DNA of 64,000 bases from Lachnospiraceae bacterium (GTDB taxonomy: Bacteria; Bacillota; Clostridia; Lachnospirales; Lachnospiraceae), in contig JAFUNC010000004.1 of the NCBI GenBank assembly GCA_017473115.1, positions 1 to 64,000 on the forward strand, written 5' to 3'. The notes beneath the pieces were generated by a model, which did not search any database, was not told where the DNA came from, and saw nothing but the letters and a program-made list of their open reading frames with translations. Numbering within the stretch: the stretch's first letter is position 1; the number at the start of each line of letters is the position of its first letter. Shown piece by piece: positions 62,521 to 64,000 of the stretch. Made by a program: the position numbers and the translations under genes.

Positions 62521-63216
62521 ATGAAGTTAAGAATTAAATTTTCCAAGAAAGGCCCTTTACGTTTTATCGGCCACTTGGACATTATGAGATATTTTCAGAA
62601 GGCAATCCGTCGAAGTGATATAGATATTGCTTATTCTACCGGTTTTAGCCCGCATCAGATTATGTCGTTTGCTGCACCTTTAGGCGTTGGCGTGGAAAGC
62701 GAAGGCGAATATTTTGACATTGAAGCAAATTCCGTAACCACTGCCGACGACATGATTAAACGTCTGAATGCAGAAATGGCGGAAGGTATGGTCATTACCG
62801 GTATGAGAATTTTGCCGGATAACGCCAAAAATGCCATGGCTTCGGTAAAAGCAGCATCTTACCGCTTAAATTGGAAAGAAGGGTACGCACCGGAGTATGA
62901 CTTATCAGCGGCTGTAGCGCGGTTTCATGACCAAAAAGAAGTCACATACGTAAAACAAACCGCTAAAAGTACCATTGAACGAAATTTAAAAGAAGCAGTA
63001 TATGAATTAAAAGCAATTGATGACAGAACCGTTTATATGCTGGTGGACGCCAGTAGCGCCGGAAATGTGAAGCCCGGGGCTGTTTTGGAATGTCTGGCCG
63101 GATTTTATAATAGGGAATATAATTCCAATGCAGTACAGATAACCAGGGAAGATACATTTACAGACAGCGTAGATGGGGTATTTCTTTCGCTGGGGGAAGT
63201 CGGTGAAACATTTTAA
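62521..63216 (+). CDS. TIGR03936-type (DUF2344) radical SAM-associated protein
   Basis: A 231-residue protein; GAGGAAC precedes ATG 62521, and the frame starts six codons earlier without a site. The typical opening is LRIKFSKKGPLRFIGHLDIMRYF, read in parts, followed by RRSDIDIAYSTGFSPHQ. It has no radical SAM cysteines itself; in some organisms it is fused to the TIGR03960 protein encoded just upstream, so the two probably work as one enzyme. Confidence 0.9.
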   Translation: MKLRIKFSKKGPLRFIGHLDIMRYFQKAIRRSDIDIAYSTGFSPHQIMSFAAPLGVGVESEGEYFDIEANSVTTADDMIKRLNAEMAEGMVITGMRILPDNAKNAMASVKAASYRLNWKEGYAPEYDLSAAVARFHDQKEVTYVKQTAKSTIERNLKEAVYELKAIDDRTVYMLVDASSAGNVKPGAVLECLAGFYNREYNSNAVQITREDTFTDSVDGVFLSLGEVGETF

Positions 63217-63290
63217 TATTTGATGTTTTGCGGATTTTTTATGAATTTATTCATCAATGGATTTTTTATTAATTTCTATGAGGCAAAAGT

Positions 63291-64000
63291 ATGATTAAAC
63301 CTGCACTCAAAAATCAAGACGGTAAACTTTTTCAGGGCATGCCGAATCAGGGAAGTCTTGTTTTGGTACGCAGAAACGGGAAAATTCACGGTTGCTATAT
63401 TCAAAATAACAAACTGTTGAGATTGACAACTGATACAGAAAAAGAACGAATGGAAGGTATGATTTGCATAGCCAAAGTGATGGATATTGTACCAAACATT
63501 AATGCGGCGTTTCTTCGAATCAGCGGCGAACGCAAATGTTTTATTAAATTAGAGGATTTGCAGAACGGTCTTAATCTTAGTCGTCCCGGCAAAAAATTTA
63601 CCCAGGGTGATAATGTGCTTGTTCAAATCAGCAAAGAGCCTTCCAAAGGGAAAGAAGCCTCTGCAACCTGCAATCTTAAATTAGAAGGACGTTTTTGCGT
63701 GGTTTCGTTAGGTAAAAGCGAACTTTTATTTTCTCATAAAATTTCATCAGAACGTCGAAGAACATTAGAAGAACAATTTAAACAAAAGAAGTTTGTGCCG
63801 ATAGACGGCATACAGGTTATTATTCGTACGGAAGCCGGGGATGATGCTGTAATGTGCGACGAAATCATACAGGAGGCCACCGGTTTTGCAACACAATTGA
63901 ATCATTTGATTGAAAAAGCAGAACACCGGAGTGATTATTCCGTGCTTTCAGGTGTTACACCGAAATATCAGGAATTTATCCTTTCCCTAAATCATGCCGA
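63291..64000 (+). CDS. Ribonuclease E/G family protein, 3' end cut by window
   Basis: Open from ATG 63291 (after GAGG with 7 bases spacing) to the window end, 236 codons visible. Residues about 45-115 form an S1-like RNA-binding domain with the family segment CIAKVMDIVPNINAAFLRI. The sequence then continues into the RNase H-like/5'-sensor part (FCVVSLGKSELLFSHKI, IRTEAGDDA). The catalytic DNase I-like region lies outside the window. Members process rRNA and mRNA. Its place after the TIGR03960-TIGR03936 pair is the conserved arrangement. Confidence 0.9.
   Translation, partial: MIKPALKNQDGKLFQGMPNQGSLVLVRRNGKIHGCYIQNNKLLRLTTDTEKERMEGMICIAKVMDIVPNINAAFLRISGERKCFIKLEDLQNGLNLSRPGKKFTQGDNVLVQISKEPSKGKEASATCNLKLEGRFCVVSLGKSELLFSHKISSERRRTLEEQFKQKKFVPIDGIQVIIRTEAGDDAVMCDEIIQEATGFATQLNHLIEKAEHRSDYSVLSGVTPKYQEFILSLNHA

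Noticed and set aside
63232-63269. Direct repeat GGATTTTTTAT before RNase E/G as a regulatory element
   Set aside because: Only 11 bases, AT-rich, and no promoter or palindrome context; probably chance.
1-64000. Prophage, IS element, CRISPR array, tRNA or rRNA
   Set aside because: No transposase or integrase reading frame, repeat-spacer pattern, or tRNA/rRNA signature was seen on either strand.

Overview
The window looks like a core chromosomal segment of a low-G+C anaerobic Firmicute, most likely a clostridial member of the Lachnospiraceae. The evidence is strong Shine-Dalgarno sites before almost every gene, a trimeric NAD-linked [FeFe] hydrogenase, short-form HisG with HisZ, sporulation-lineage genes (ytfJ/gerW, ylbJ), and Firmicute gene orders (rpmB-asp23-fakA, rsmD-coaD, and the radical-SAM pair before RNase G). 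Nearly everything is on the + strand. I saw no tRNA, rRNA, IS element, prophage or CRISPR array. Both edges cut genes: a GGGtGRT protein on the left and RNase E/G on the right.

Layout. 1-2.9 kb: GGGtGRT protein, then small membrane proteins (TM2, DUF2752, DUF4190) and a lipoprotein. 3.1-8.7 kb: B12-dependent methionine synthase, a NusG-II/Gx-transporter pair, ruvAB and zapA. 8.7-14.1 kb: a U32 peptidase, then a RodA/FtsW-type polymerase overlapping its class B penicillin-binding protein. 14.2-17.4 kb: a protein with 29-residue MshEN-like repeats fused to a CheX-like domain, its CheY, and three related DUF3592-type membrane proteins. 17.4-23.2 kb: Nudix hydrolase, ytfI/ytfJ-like pair, a J-domain coiled-coil protein, rpmB, asp23 and fakA. 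23.3-27.9 kb: a sensory cassette (membrane protein, 7TM hybrid kinase, pseudo-receiver/receiver protein) between fakA and recG. 27.9-37 kb: recG, a B12-type radical SAM protein, two unknown genes and a type IIA topoisomerase pair. 37-45.7 kb: lipoprotein, rsmD, coaD, coiled-coil protein, amidase, convergent ylbJ, RsuA-type pseudouridine synthase, YgiQ. 45.9-51.7 kb: hydCBA and a Cthe_2159-like lipoprotein. 51.8-60 kb: RluA-type pseudouridine synthase and a histidine operon (hisZ-G-D, a polytopic membrane protein, hisB, hisIE). 60-64 kb: TM protein, two radical-SAM-related genes and RNase E/G.

How the genes work together. HisZ and short HisG form the first enzyme of histidine synthesis; HisI-HisE, HisB and HisD do steps 2-3, 7 and 9-10, so hisA, hisC, hisF and hisH must lie elsewhere. 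HydCBA couples NAD(H) and ferredoxin to H2. RodA/FtsW with its PBP, ZapA and the amidase are cell-wall and division functions. RuvAB and RecG act on recombination intermediates.

Most interesting signals: (i) the MshEN-like repeat array fused to CheX beside a CheY, which suggests a cyclic-di-GMP-to-phosphorelay link; (ii) a TrpR-operator-like palindrome exactly at the predicted start of the his operon; (iii) HisIE carrying a degenerate HisF-like barrel; (iv) a switch-like leader at 31374-31469 with mutually exclusive pairings ending at a ribosome binding site; (v) a coiled-coil protein ending in a J domain. All function statements rest on motif reading and synteny; no searches were run.
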